This document shows positions 27,633 through 35,776 of a stretch of DNA of 64,000 bases, piece after piece; position 1 is the first letter of the stretch, and the number at the start of each line of letters is the position of its first letter. Made by a program: the position numbers and the translations under genes. Source of the DNA: VYFG01 sp965204165. Its GTDB lineage: Bacteria > Pseudomonadota > Gammaproteobacteria > Arenicellales > Poriferihabitantaceae. The notes below the pieces were generated by a model that saw nothing but the letters and a program-made list of their open reading frames with translations, was not told the origin of the DNA and did no database searches. The stretch covers positions 2,666,001 to 2,730,000 of the forward strand of contig OZ241969.1 in NCBI GenBank assembly GCA_965204165.1, read 5' to 3'.

Positions 27633-28005
27633 GCGGTCAACCTGCAGGGAAGCACATTCGCCACCCTGGAATCCGCCGTGATCGGCGCCATGGCGGGCTC
27701 TCTCGCTCTGGCTGACCTACCAGATCCACCGCCTTCTGACCGGCAGGGAAGGGATGGGGTACGGCGACTTCAAGATGCTGGCTGCCATCGGCGCCTGGCT
27801 CGGGTGGAAACTGTTGCCGTTGGTGGTCTTGGTAGCGGTGGCAGCTCAACTGGTGTTTGTGGCCATCCTCATAGTGTCCGGGAGATTGGAACGGCATGGG
27901 CTCGTGCCCTTCGGGTCTTGTCTATTACTTGGAGCTTGGCTCGCACTTCTTTGGGGTGCAACCCTTTACCGAATCATCTGTTCTTTGCTTTTTCGATTCA
28001 CTTGA
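27633..28005 (+). pseudogene. Prepilin peptidase (PilD/GspO) C-terminal remnant
   Basis: The reading begins mid-gene with AVNLQGSTFATLESAVIGAMAG, then shifts frame near 27708-27712 to LTYQIHRLLTGREGMGYGDFK. GYGDFKMLAAIGAWLGW carries the second catalytic-Asp motif GxGD of type IV prepilin peptidases, followed by the last helices and VPFGSC. The N-terminal half and the first Asp motif are missing. The 5' break coincides with the end of repeat copy 2. Confidence 0.8.
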
Positions 28006-28297
28006 CTGTCGACAACCACACCGGTACAACTCCTCTTTCGGTCGTGCGGGTTCCCGACACCGTGGCGTTTGTCTGTTCTGAAAGGATTGGGGCGACGAAA
28101 CTGGAATATCTGGGGGAGCATCTTTCCGGGACGTCCTACAGGATTCCCTACTTTTCCGGCACCGTGCTGGCGGAGTTCTCCAGCCGAACGGCGCGCGGGC
28201 TTGCTGTACACTTGATGGGTCCCCTCACCTGTAGAGTTGACGTCGAGCAGCCCAGAAGTAGGATCTGCGCGTCGCATCCATTAGCGTCCTAAGCGTA

Positions 28298-28996
28298 ATG
28301 AGTACAATGAACATAACCGGACTCAGCACGATGGCCGTCCTCAGCATGGCCTTGTGCATGCTGGCGGACACTGTAACTGACGCCAAAGCATCGAGCGCCG
28401 TTGACGAGATCCGCAACCTGTACGCGGAGTTTCAGACCTTCAAGCACGATGATGAATTCCGCAGGGTCGGGTACGGTCGGTGCTGCAAATACTATCAGTG
28501 GATGAAGAAAGTTGATGCGCTGCGGGGCAATGACCCCGAGGAATTTCTTCGGTCGTTCGGGATCATCCCCGGGGAACTGATCTCGCTCGGGATTGAGTAC
28601 TACCAAGGTCGCGGTAACCAAAACGTGGCCAAGATGTGGGAAGCGAGCGTTGCGGCAGTGTTGAATCCGAATCCTGCTGAAGCCCCAATTGATGCTAAGA
28701 ATGGTGAACCTGATCGCGTGATTGGACGGTGGGTAGTCCGGTTCACTCGTGCCCTCTCGGAAAACGTCACGATCACGACTGTGGAAGGTATGCCCCAGTA
28801 CACCGGCGAATTCAATGACGGATCGAGCCGACATATTGAACTCGTCGAGATACGGGCGAAGACAGGCGAACTGCGGAGGTTTCGAGGGTCAGAGGGCTCA
28901 GTATGGGGTCTGAACGACCGCGTGGCAATCTTGACTGACGGGAAGCTCGCCTTCTACGACGAACTCGGACACATCCGAACAGCGGATCCGCGCTGA
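28298..28996 (+). CDS. Hypothetical exported protein
   Basis: 232 aa, not recognised. A hydrophobic N-terminus (about residues 8-24) ending near DAKASS suggests a Sec signal peptide. Paired Cys (GRCCKYY) near residue 62. The rest is soluble and mixed alpha/beta, with a beta-rich C-terminal part. No family link seen. The 290 bp before it contain only pseudogene debris. Confidence 0.5.
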   Translation: MSTMNITGLSTMAVLSMALCMLADTVTDAKASSAVDEIRNLYAEFQTFKHDDEFRRVGYGRCCKYYQWMKKVDALRGNDPEEFLRSFGIIPGELISLGIEYYQGRGNQNVAKMWEASVAAVLNPNPAEAPIDAKNGEPDRVIGRWVVRFTRALSENVTITTVEGMPQYTGEFNDGSSRHIELVEIRAKTGELRRFRGSEGSVWGLNDRVAILTDGKLAFYDELGHIRTADPR

Positions 28997-29009
28997 AACG
29001 CGGATTCGC

Positions 29010-29093
29010 GTGGCCTGTCGCCACCGGGTCCATCGCGAGCTCGGCCACGGCCGCAGCGACATCACCGCAACCTATATCGGCACCAGGCAGTAG
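29010..29093 (+). pseudogene. C-terminal remnant of a tyrosine integrase
   Basis: 27 codons ending VHRELGHGRSDITATYIG then two residues and TAG. This is the box II end of tyrosine recombinases, with LGHG and the nucleophile Tyr in ATYIG. Everything upstream is missing. Similar endings occur on the other strand at 42863 and 44440. A hairpin GGACCCTG-CGG-CAGGGTCC follows at 29095-29113. Confidence 0.7.
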
Positions 29094-29276
29094 AGGACCC
29101 TGCGGCAGGGTCCGCTGCTTTGTCGGACGGCAAGATAATTGTCGAAGCAGGACACGTACAGCGGCTGCTAGCCGAGCACCAGGAAGGCCATATGCTAGGC
29201 TCGTGAGTCAATTGGCCGGGACTGTATTGGGTTGCTCATCAATGTTCGTGGCCCCCCTTATGTAAGAATCCCCCGA

Positions 29277-29327
29277 GAGCACAAAGAGCACTTGGAAGCA
29301 CCATGAGTACATGAGCACCGTGAGCAC
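29277..29327. repeat. Iteron-like tandem array of GAGCAC units
   Basis: Six units at 29277, 29286, 29295, 29305, 29313 and 29322 with spacing of 8-10 bp (mostly 9). Four are exactly GAGCAC; the others read GAAGCAC and GAGTAC. It directly precedes a strongly AT-rich stretch. Such pairing resembles plasmid origins, but no replication initiator can be proven. Confidence 0.5.
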
Positions 29328-29334
29328 GGTGGAA

Positions 29335-29480
29335 AATTCATATATTTATGATATTTAAGTATTATTTAATTTATTTTTCATAATAATATTACATTCATGT
29401 AATTTATAAGTAATTTTAAGGTCTTATATATTAAGTAAAATTGCATTAATACGGAATATAGTCGGTGAAATTCAGTATAA
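29335..29480. other. AT-rich tract
   Basis: Nearly all A/T (runs such as TATTTATGATATTTAAG) in an otherwise GC-rich window. It could be a DNA unwinding element beside the repeats, or a promoter region for the gene at 29687. No coding potential is seen from 29094 to 29686. Confidence 0.6.
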
Positions 29481-29686
29481 TACTAAGCGCCTTACATTGC
29501 AGAAATGTAGGGGATGTGTCTAGAATGAGTGCGTTGCCTGAGGACTGGGGGAACCAACGTTATATGTGACTCACGGCACCACAGGGGCCTCCAAATCCCT
29601 GTGCGTGATAAACACGGGTCACCCAGAAATGGTCGCCTCCAAAACGACCAACTCAGGCAACAATTTCCATACTGGAGAATCCAACG

Positions 29687-30292
29687 ATGGTAAAAAAGAA
29701 AACAGCAAGACAAAGAAGAACCAGGTCGCAGCGCATACTGCAGCGTGTGATGGAGCGTCGGGAAGAATTTTGGCCCGATATTCCGGACAGAACCTGGAAC
29801 CGAACAAACAGCGATGGATTCACCACCATCCCCAGAACCCTTGCTTTGATCGGAACGATCGCAGACATGTTGGCCGGAAAGAGCAAGCGTGTCTCAACGG
29901 TATATTGGGGGCTTTGGTGTCGAGTCTGGGACACTGCTGGCCTCGTGACCATCGAGAACGAGTATGAGTTGGCAACGGAGGCCGGGTTTTCCGGCGAGAG
30001 GCGCATCTATACCTGGCGGGATCGGATCAAGTTACTCATAAAGCTGAAATTCATTGAAGTCCGGCCAGGGCCAAAAGGACCGTATCAGTATGTACTGATT
30101 TTCAATCCATATCACGTTCTGTACGACCATCATGAGTCCGGGAAAATCCAGGATCAATATTGGCTCTCTTTTACTGAACGTGCGGAAGAGATCGGTGCCA
30201 AGGACATCGACAAATATACGCAGAATAAGAATCTTGGAGGGGAGAACGCCAAAACCAAAAAGCGGCCCCTTGTAAAGATAGGCCGCCTTTAG
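29687..30292 (+). CDS. Hypothetical plasmid-type protein (possible replication-associated)
   Basis: 201 aa, very basic N-terminus (VKKKTARQRRTRSQR), then a compact domain with SDGFTTIPRTLALI, YWGLWCRVWD, ATEAGFSGERRIYTWRDRIKLL and GPKGPYQYVLIFNPY. I recall this pattern in uncharacterised proteins on proteobacterial plasmids and integrative elements; the middle looks like a winged helix. Its place after the iteron-like repeats and AT tract fits a replication or maintenance role, but that is inference. An imperfect GCGGCC/GGCCGC hairpin overlaps its 3' end. Confidence 0.55.
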   Translation: MVKKKTARQRRTRSQRILQRVMERREEFWPDIPDRTWNRTNSDGFTTIPRTLALIGTIADMLAGKSKRVSTVYWGLWCRVWDTAGLVTIENEYELATEAGFSGERRIYTWRDRIKLLIKLKFIEVRPGPKGPYQYVLIFNPYHVLYDHHESGKIQDQYWLSFTERAEEIGAKDIDKYTQNKNLGGENAKTKKRPLVKIGRL

Positions 30293-30439
30293 AGGTTGGG
30301 AAAAACCACAAGCTGTCCCGCGAATAGCTGTGGTTCTGGACTTGAACAAACCTTAGATGAGCCCAACAGGGTAACCTGCGGGGCAATTTTGTCAAGCTCA
30401 GTTTCCATTTCGGAAATTCGCATTTAATAAGAATTAAAA

Positions 30440-30658
30440 ATGTCAAGAAAGACATTTAAACTTGGCGAAATTTCACCAGGATCCAGACAGGCAGTTATAG
30501 TTGGCCCTCGAGGGGGTGTAACGAGAAAGGAGAGGACTATCATTAAAGGTCGTTCGTTCCCTCCGATCCCCAAACCTGGTCAGCTGTACAAACTTGTTGA
30601 TAGAACTAAAAAACAAGAGTGGATTCTAGTTTTGGTTCCATGCGGCAGCTCTCAATAG
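30440..30658 (+). CDS. Small YjzC-like hypothetical protein
   Basis: 72 aa. KTFKLGEISPGSRQAVIVGPRGG and RSFPPIPKPGQLYKLVD resemble the YjzC-type small-protein family (basic, beta-rich, unknown role). It is followed by a strong terminator overlapping its stop codon, so it is likely expressed. Confidence 0.55.
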   Translation: MSRKTFKLGEISPGSRQAVIVGPRGGVTRKERTIIKGRSFPPIPKPGQLYKLVDRTKKQEWILVLVPCGSSQ

Positions 30659-30674
30659 AGAGCTGCCGCTTTTT
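30642..30674 (+). terminator. Intrinsic terminator
   Basis: Perfect 12-bp stem GCGGCAGCTCTC (30642-30653) / GAGAGCTGCCGC (30658-30669), 4-nt loop, then TTTTT. It overlaps the stop codon of the YjzC-like gene. Confidence 0.9.
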
Positions 30675-30740
30675 CCGCTTCAGGGGGAATTCGATATATA
30701 TCGATCTCACTAAATTTGAATGTTAAATCTAATCACCATA

Positions 30741-31070
30741 ATGACCAAGAACCATACTCCTGGCCCTCCGAGACTAGACAGCCAGGGAAGCCTAATCTGT
30801 CCATCTTGTGGGCGCCATAATTTGCACCACGAACATGTTGAAGTGTACAGCCGCGAGGAAGATCGCCTTTCTCAGTTAGTTGCGATAAATCCTTCAGGGC
30901 AAGTCATCGTGGATCCGGCTTCCGAGGCCAATTCGAGAAAGAACCCAAGCAGCCGAAGACATGGGATGCGAATATACTTTTCGTGCGAAGGGTGCTCGAC
31001 GGCTCCTATTTCGCTGGAAATCTTCCAACATAAAGGTGTGACATACATGGAATGGAAATGTGAGTGTTGA
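30741..31070 (+). CDS. Hypothetical zinc-ribbon protein
   Basis: 109 aa from the ATG at 30741 (an ATG seven codons earlier is also possible). CPSCGRHN near the N-terminus and CEGCS plus a terminal KCEC give paired Cys typical of a zinc ribbon. Small proteins of this kind occur in mobile elements. No function assigned. Confidence 0.55.
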   Translation: MTKNHTPGPPRLDSQGSLICPSCGRHNLHHEHVEVYSREEDRLSQLVAINPSGQVIVDPASEANSRKNPSSRRHGMRIYFSCEGCSTAPISLEIFQHKGVTYMEWKCEC

Positions 31071-31150
31071 GCTTATACAGCCAATGGCGAACGCCGGATT
31101 GTCGCTGCGGAGAGAACATGGCTGCGACCAAGCGAGGCGGTCTCGAAAAG

Positions 31151-31243
31151 TGTACTTTACGAGACAGTCCAAAATCAGGGATAAGACCGTCTTATAAGTC
31201 GTCTTATAATTGCTGTCTCAAAACCTCAGGACAATATGAGACA
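31151..31243 (+). promoter_or_regulatory. Probable res site of the serine resolvase
   Basis: Contains the perfect palindrome ATAAGAC-C-GTCTTAT (31181-31195), a repeated GTCTTATAA (31189 and 31201), and the 30-bp dyad TGTCTC-N18-GAGACA (31214-31243) whose last base is the A of the resolvase start codon. Another GAGACA half-site is at 31161. Several dyads upstream of a resolvase gene match Tn3-type res organisation, where resolvase also represses itself. Confidence 0.65.
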
Positions 31244-31785
31244 TGGCGACGGTGGGATATGCAAGAGTCAGCTCAATCGGACAGAACCTGGACCTGCAGC
31301 TCGAGAAACTCCGGGAATATGGCTGCGATGAGATCTTCCAGGAGAAACGCTCCGGACGGACCGCGGCCCGGCCGGCGCTGCAGGAATGTCTCCGGTTCCT
31401 CCGCCGCGGCGATGTCCTGGTGATCACCCGCCTCGATCGCCTTGCCCGCTCCACCCTCGACCTGCACAAGATCCTCGAGCAGCTGCAGAACAACAAAGTC
31501 GGTTTCGTCGTGCTGGACCAGGCCATCGACACCACGAGCTCCGCCGGCAAGCTCGTGTTCGGGATCCTGGCCGCGGTCGCCGAGTTCGAGGTGCACCTCC
31601 GGAAAGAGCGCCAGGCGGAAGGGATCTCGAGGGCCCGGACCGAAGGGGTACGCTTCGGCCCTCCCCCGAAACTGACGGACGACCAGGTTGCCGATCTCCG
31701 CCGCGAGCGCGCCGCCGGCGGCCGATTCCGGGAGCTGACGGAAAAATACGGGCTCAGCCGGGCCAGCATTTATCGGCTGCTGTAG
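31243..31785 (+). CDS. Serine resolvase/invertase (Tn3 TnpR type)
   Basis: 180 aa. Catalytic Ser in VGYARVSSIGQN (about residue 10), Arg-rich VITRLDRLARS, and the C-terminal helix-turn-helix LTEKYGLSRASIYRLL. Complete by comparison with about 185 aa TnpR proteins. Resolves multimers or cointegrates at the adjacent res-like dyads. No Tn3 transposase is visible, so it more likely belongs to a plasmid-like module. Confidence 0.92.
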   Translation: MATVGYARVSSIGQNLDLQLEKLREYGCDEIFQEKRSGRTAARPALQECLRFLRRGDVLVITRLDRLARSTLDLHKILEQLQNNKVGFVVLDQAIDTTSSAGKLVFGILAAVAEFEVHLRKERQAEGISRARTEGVRFGPPPKLTDDQVADLRRERAAGGRFRELTEKYGLSRASIYRLL

Positions 31786-32139
31786 CCGACCGGTCATGCC
31801 GTGCGGGACAAGCCCCAGGTTCCGAGGTGGGTCAGTTTCCCTGGCCCCGGGTAATTTTCAGCCGGTGGGGATCTCGGGCGATTCCGGATCCGGTTTTTCT
31901 CGGGAGGTGGGAAGATTCAGGCGCGGTCGCATCTCTGCAGAGCTGGCAATATCGCCCAAGAGTGGGGAATCAGGGTATTTCCGAATTTGAAATAGGTCCC
32001 TTTCTTGCCCTGCCAGGGCATTCGGCAAGGGTGAATCCGTAACAGGCTGCTGTGTGGCCCCGTGGCCACGGCGCCTGGTGCCCTACGAGGACTATCGGCG
32101 CGACGACTGCACCGCGAGATTCGGAGTCTCGGCTAGTTT
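31786..32139. other. Non-coding gap after the resolvase
   Basis: 354 bp without a supported gene. The words GGTGGGTCAGTTTCCC and TAATTTTCAGCCGGTGGG look like debris seen downstream of IS21-type istB genes, a low-confidence impression. The composition varies abruptly, consistent with patched insertions. Confidence 0.3.
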
Positions 32140-32505
32140 TCAGATCCGCCCTAACTTCTTCGCCAGTTTATCCATCTTTTGACTTCTTTCCATTAGTTTT
32201 TCTGGGTTCGATGCCCAATATTTTGCAGCGCTCTCAATTCCCTTTTCATCATACGAGACATCTCCACACATTTGACATTGCCATGCCGTAGTTCCCGAAG
32301 GAGATATGTATGTAGATTGAACCACGGGTCTGCCATTTATTTCAGATACCCTTATGTGGGGACACAGCATTCTTAGATGTTGTTCCTTTTGTTTCCTTCT
32401 GTCTCTTTGCCATTCATTGACATCAAAACGGACCGTCCCTCGGATGGCCACGATTGCGGCTAGAAAGGCCACGCCCCACCACACCCAATTCCATACTTCT
32501 CCCAT
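32140..32505 (-). CDS. Hypothetical membrane-anchored protein with a CxxC pair
   Basis: 121 aa. One N-terminal membrane helix (WNWVWWGVAFLAAIVAI), a basic linker, and a cytosolic part with CPH and CQMCG, possibly a metal site. No family recognised. Transcribed with the ribbon-helix-helix gene 53 bp upstream. Confidence 0.45.
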   Translation of the reverse strand: MGEVWNWVWWGVAFLAAIVAIRGTVRFDVNEWQRDRRKQKEQHLRMLCPHIRVSEINGRPVVQSTYISPSGTTAWQCQMCGDVSYDEKGIESAAKYWASNPEKLMERSQKMDKLAKKLGRI

Positions 32506-32558
32506 AGCTTATTTTCTATCAATTATCCCTGAATCATATGCCTGCAATGGCGGGAGAA

Positions 32559-32777
32559 TCAAGCATCGACTGAGGCGGCCAATTCCCGCAGGACTTCCGC
32601 AATACTACAGCCGGTCCTGGCGGCGTGGATCTTCAACCTGGTGTGTTCGTCACGGTCCAGATCGAAATTGACCCTGACGGTGTCGGCCTTGTCCGCAAGG
32701 CCACTCAGGGTAGAGGCGGCCTTCCGGGCGCTTGGACGGCCGGCCCTGATTTCCGTCTTGGCAGTGCTCATGTGCAT
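32559..32777 (-). CDS. Ribbon-helix-helix protein (ParG-like partition or antitoxin type)
   Basis: 72 aa. A flexible basic N-terminus, then strand VRVNFDLDRDEHTRLKIHAAR and helices ending AEVLRELAAS, the MetJ/Arc fold. A GAGGAA ribosome site precedes ATG 32777; a second ATG two codons in is equally placed. It sits 20 bp after the ParA remnant on the same strand, the parA-parG order of plasmid partition loci. Confidence 0.7.
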   Translation of the reverse strand: MHMSTAKTEIRAGRPSARKAASTLSGLADKADTVRVNFDLDRDEHTRLKIHAARTGCSIAEVLRELAASVDA

Positions 32778-32797
32778 TTCCTCATCTACTTAATTTC

Positions 32798-32975
32798 TCA
32801 AACGCTCAATTTAAGAACGGCGTCCATTAAGGCCTGTATTTCCCTAGCCACATCACTGTCGGGTGCCTGGTCGAGAACCGTAGTGCCGGCCGCGGCGCTG
32901 CTCGGGTAGATCGCTCTCTGGGTGATCCGGACATCAAGGATCGGCAGGTCATAGTCGGCAAGTGCATTGGTGGAC
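32798..32975 (-). pseudogene. ParA-type partition ATPase, C-terminal remnant
   Basis: The reverse strand codes ALADYDLPILDVRITQRAIY followed by TVLDQAP and a final helix to a TGA at 32798, as in plasmid ParA C-termini. The Walker motifs and about three quarters of the gene are gone; the 5' side is replaced by an oppositely oriented recombinase fragment at about 32980. Confidence 0.7.
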
Positions 32976-32989
32976 TCCTTCCCCGGTCC

Positions 32990-33285
32990 GGGTACCCTTG
33001 GAGAAGATCGATACCGACTCGGCCGCCGGCGAGCTGGTGTTCCATGTTTTTAACGCGATTGCCCACTTCGAGCGCCGCCTGATCCTCGAGCGTACCTTGG
33101 ACGGGGTGGCCGCCGCCAGGAAATGTGGACGGCATCCGGGAAGGCCACACACGCAGGGGGAATCCGTGTCCGCCCTGAAGAATTTGATCGACGCGGGCAT
33201 GACGGCCGGGGAGGCCGCGGTATACCTCAGAAAAGGACGCTCGACGACATCCCGATCTGAATTGGGATCGACCGTGCGTACATGA
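32990..33285 (+). pseudogene. Serine recombinase C-terminal fragment
   Basis: IDTDSAAGELVFHVFNAIAHFERRLILERT and GVAAARKCGRHPGRP form the E-helix and hinge of a resolvase, followed by part of the helix-turn-helix. The catalytic Ser half is missing. Truncated head-to-head against the ParA remnant. Not a copy of the intact resolvase at 31243. Confidence 0.75.
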
Positions 33286-33588
33286 ATCTAGCGATAAGTC
33301 ATGTCGTGTGCGGTTCGTTCCTTCTCCGGGCGTCAGCGCTCGGGCGGTGCCTTACAGCAAGACGCCGGCCGGTACATCCGCAACCTCGGCTCCCGGAGCC
33401 CCATCTCCGATTGTGTCCGTCCAAGAACGTAATTCTCGTACTGGACGACCGTCTCCATCTCCCCTACAACTCGCCGACTGGCTACGCTCGGGACAAGCCC
33501 GATTCAGGGCCCAGGACGACAGCCGGGAGCGGTTCTCAGTGCTGCCGCGCGCACGACCCGAAACTACAATCGCTTTCATCCGCCGCCA
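33286..33588. other. Gap without a supported gene
   Basis: 303 bp between the recombinase fragment and the protease gene. Short open frames exist on both strands but none has a family signature. Probably residue of a lost gene. Confidence 0.3.
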
Positions 33589-34494
33589 TCACATCCCGCA
33601 CCGCTCCAGCCAGTCGTCGAAGATTCGGGGCGTCAGCATCAGGGCACGGATGAAGACATCCCGTTCAGAAAAGAACGACCTCCCGGTGTCCTCAGCGACG
33701 GTCTCCCGCGTCTGATTAGTGCCTGGATATCCCTCGTAGGCGATACCGACCGGGAAGAGTTCGGCATCCTCCACTTCGGTTCGATCGCTCCCTTTAATTG
33801 CATAGACCGCACCCCCACTCATGCCGCTGAATGCGTATCCGTGCGCCCTGTCCAGCTCGCTCATCAACTCGAACCCTGTCGTGTCATCCGCCGGCGTCGA
33901 GCACACACCCGCAACGACGTTCAGCAGGCGCGTGACCACCATCTCCGAGCTTTCACTCCGGATTGCTGTCTTGCCTTCATTCTCGTAGCCGACAGCCAAG
34001 CAATACCGGACTACGCTCCAGTCCGGCTCCTGCCAGGAATCGAGATCGATCGCAGTCTTGCTCTTTTGACTACTCAGGATTTCCCAGAAACTCGGATCCA
34101 GGGAGGCGAGGGCGACATCGACCGGTCTTGAATGCAGTTCCGCATCCGGGGTTCGGACGCTGAGCTCAAGCCCTTCCGGCCCGAAGCTGGACAGGTTCAG
34201 CACGCATCGATCCACATGCAGCGCCATCGTCAAATGCCTTTCGACGTCTTTTTCCCTTAGTTGCCTCACACTCTGTACGACATGACCACACGTCACCATG
34301 TAGTGCTGGCCGCATTGCTTGACGAAGGTCGCGGTCGCGTTGGGCGTGGTCTCATCATACCCCGTCGCGAGAAAGTAGTCGTGAATCCAAAGCGGATCGG
34401 TTTGTCTCCGCGCAAGACTGTCCGTTGCCGTGTCGTTCATTCGATTTCCGTCATATATCTCTTGAACGGTAACAAGGCCGAAGCCGTATCTCAT
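33589..34494 (-). CDS. Trypsin-like serine protease
   Basis: 301 aa from ATG 34494; ATG 34440 with GGAAA upstream is an equally good start. Chymotrypsin-fold triad: His71 in VTCGHVV, Asp126 in PVDVALAS, Ser226 in SGMSGGAVY. No signal peptide, so cytosolic. Trypsin-like domains without secretion signals occur in bacterial conflict systems as activatable effectors. It lies 23 bp after an HExxH peptidase gene on the same strand, likely one operon. Confidence 0.8.
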   Translation of the reverse strand: MRYGFGLVTVQEIYDGNRMNDTATDSLARRQTDPLWIHDYFLATGYDETTPNATATFVKQCGQHYMVTCGHVVQSVRQLREKDVERHLTMALHVDRCVLNLSSFGPEGLELSVRTPDAELHSRPVDVALASLDPSFWEILSSQKSKTAIDLDSWQEPDWSVVRYCLAVGYENEGKTAIRSESSEMVVTRLLNVVAGVCSTPADDTTGFELMSELDRAHGYAFSGMSGGAVYAIKGSDRTEVEDAELFPVGIAYEGYPGTNQTRETVAEDTGRSFFSERDVFIRALMLTPRIFDDWLERCGM

Positions 34495-34517
34495 TCATGA
34501 TCCCACAATTGGTACCC

Positions 34518-35321
34518 TCAGTCTAACAAGACCTCACCGACACGTTCGACGAACAGGCGGTCAGCAGCTTGCACTTCGGCGCTCCACGCCTCGATGTATT
34601 CACCGATCTGCCCCGAGGACACAGGAAGATGCCGTACGGCATTCCACCCTTTCGGGGTCTCCTCGAACAACGGGAGAAGCCTGAGAGCCACGACGCCGTT
34701 TTGTTCACGAAGATAGGGGTCGTCCCGCATGCTGTCTTCGTTCGCGACCAACCACTCGTGAAAATTGCCGGTCGGCGTCGCTTCTCTGTACTTTCTCGCC
34801 GTAGCCTCAGCGTATTCGGCCAGCGAGGCAGAGTAGTTTGCCCAATTGGAGTATGGCGGGTCGGTTGGCCAGCGTTCTGCCATCCGGTGAAGCACGAAGA
34901 ACGAGGAAAGCTCGCAGAGCGACTCATGGAACCAGTTGTTGGGACTGCATCGCAACCTGTCATGTCCCGAAAGGACATGGCAAAACTCGTGCCCGAACTG
35001 GTAGGCAAATTGACTCCACCTCCGATCCTTCGCGGTGAGGTTCACTTCGTAGGCGGTCTCCCCCGGTCTCCTGAAGAAGGTTCTCGGGGGGTTCCCGGGC
35101 AGGTTCATGACACGAATTGTTCCGTCAATCGGATCTCGCAGCTCGTGTACGATGTGCGAGGCGACGTCCTCCAACAGGACTCGGATGTCATTGCGGCGCC
35201 CCTCGCCCCAGTCACATTCGAGTACTTCGATCTTCACGATATCTCCCAAGAGCTGTCGACACTTGGCGTACCCGAGGGTGTCTCCCGGGCGATCCGGGAT
35301 AGTTGCCTTTCCGTTTTTCAT
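34518..35321 (-). CDS. Putative zinc metallopeptidase (HExxH)
   Basis: 267 aa from ATG 35321; an in-frame ATG at 35381 would add 20 Cys-rich residues. HEFCH is at residues 111-115 in the sequence QFGHEFCHVLSGH, with WFHESLCELSSFF about 15 residues on, which could supply a gluzincin-type Glu ligand. No signal peptide or membrane segment. The chosen start overlaps a dyad resembling the resolvase res site. With the downstream trypsin-like protease it makes a two-protease module; no target is evident. Confidence 0.65.
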   Translation of the reverse strand: MKNGKATIPDRPGDTLGYAKCRQLLGDIVKIEVLECDWGEGRRNDIRVLLEDVASHIVHELRDPIDGTIRVMNLPGNPPRTFFRRPGETAYEVNLTAKDRRWSQFAYQFGHEFCHVLSGHDRLRCSPNNWFHESLCELSSFFVLHRMAERWPTDPPYSNWANYSASLAEYAEATARKYREATPTGNFHEWLVANEDSMRDDPYLREQNGVVALRLLPLFEETPKGWNAVRHLPVSSGQIGEYIEAWSAEVQAADRLFVERVGEVLLD

Positions 35322-35415
35322 GTCTCTAAAACGACCCTTTATGGGACACTTCCAGCAGGAGGCGATCCGGCACCATTTCATGCTGGAAAAGTGTCTCTAA
35401 AATCGTCCCATTATT
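35321..35415 (-). promoter_or_regulatory. TGTCTC dyads upstream of the HExxH gene
   Basis: TGTCTC-N16-GGGACA (35321-35348) and a second TGTCTCTAAAA half at 35392. The words TGTCTCTAAAA and TCG(T)CCC repeat about 70 bp apart. On the gene strand the dyad ends GAGACATG with the start codon, the same layout as at the resolvase gene. It may be a duplicated res subsite or a repressor operator. Confidence 0.4.
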
Positions 35416-35776
35416 TTACTCCGTCCCGAAATTCGATGTGGGGGTTTCAAGACATGCATCGTGCCGCCTGATGCTGGGTTTTCAGAGTCGCCTACATCAG
35501 ATGTTCCAATAGATGTTTCCGCCCTTCTTCGTGGTCACAGACATGGAGATTCGGTACTAGGACTGGGTCGTGAAGGCCCATGTATCTCGTGAATCTGACC
35601 ACGAATTGGCCTGCCGGCAGTGCGGAACGATTTGTCGGGGATTTGGCCGCCATCGTTGGAATGGCGTCACCTGGACACACTTGCTGCAATACCGGACCAT
35701 ACTTACGGCGGTTGTGTCCCGGTGAGTGACCGGAGCATGGTGATGTGATGGTGTTGGTGATGATGGACTTCTGCGG
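35416..35776. other. Gap with an unrecognised short open frame
   Basis: 361 bp. On the minus strand 35492-35689 could code 65 aa containing VVRFTRYMGLHDPVL and a His/Cys-rich stretch, but there is no start context or family match. No RNA gene or clear terminator is seen. Confidence 0.3.

Noticed and set aside
27599..27675. Second functional tRNA at 27599
   Set aside because: Only the 5' half matches; no anticodon stem partner, T-arm or acceptor 3' strand follows.
29277..29327. CRISPR array
   Set aside because: Units are 6-7 bp with 2-3 bp between; far too short for repeats and spacers, and no cas genes are present.
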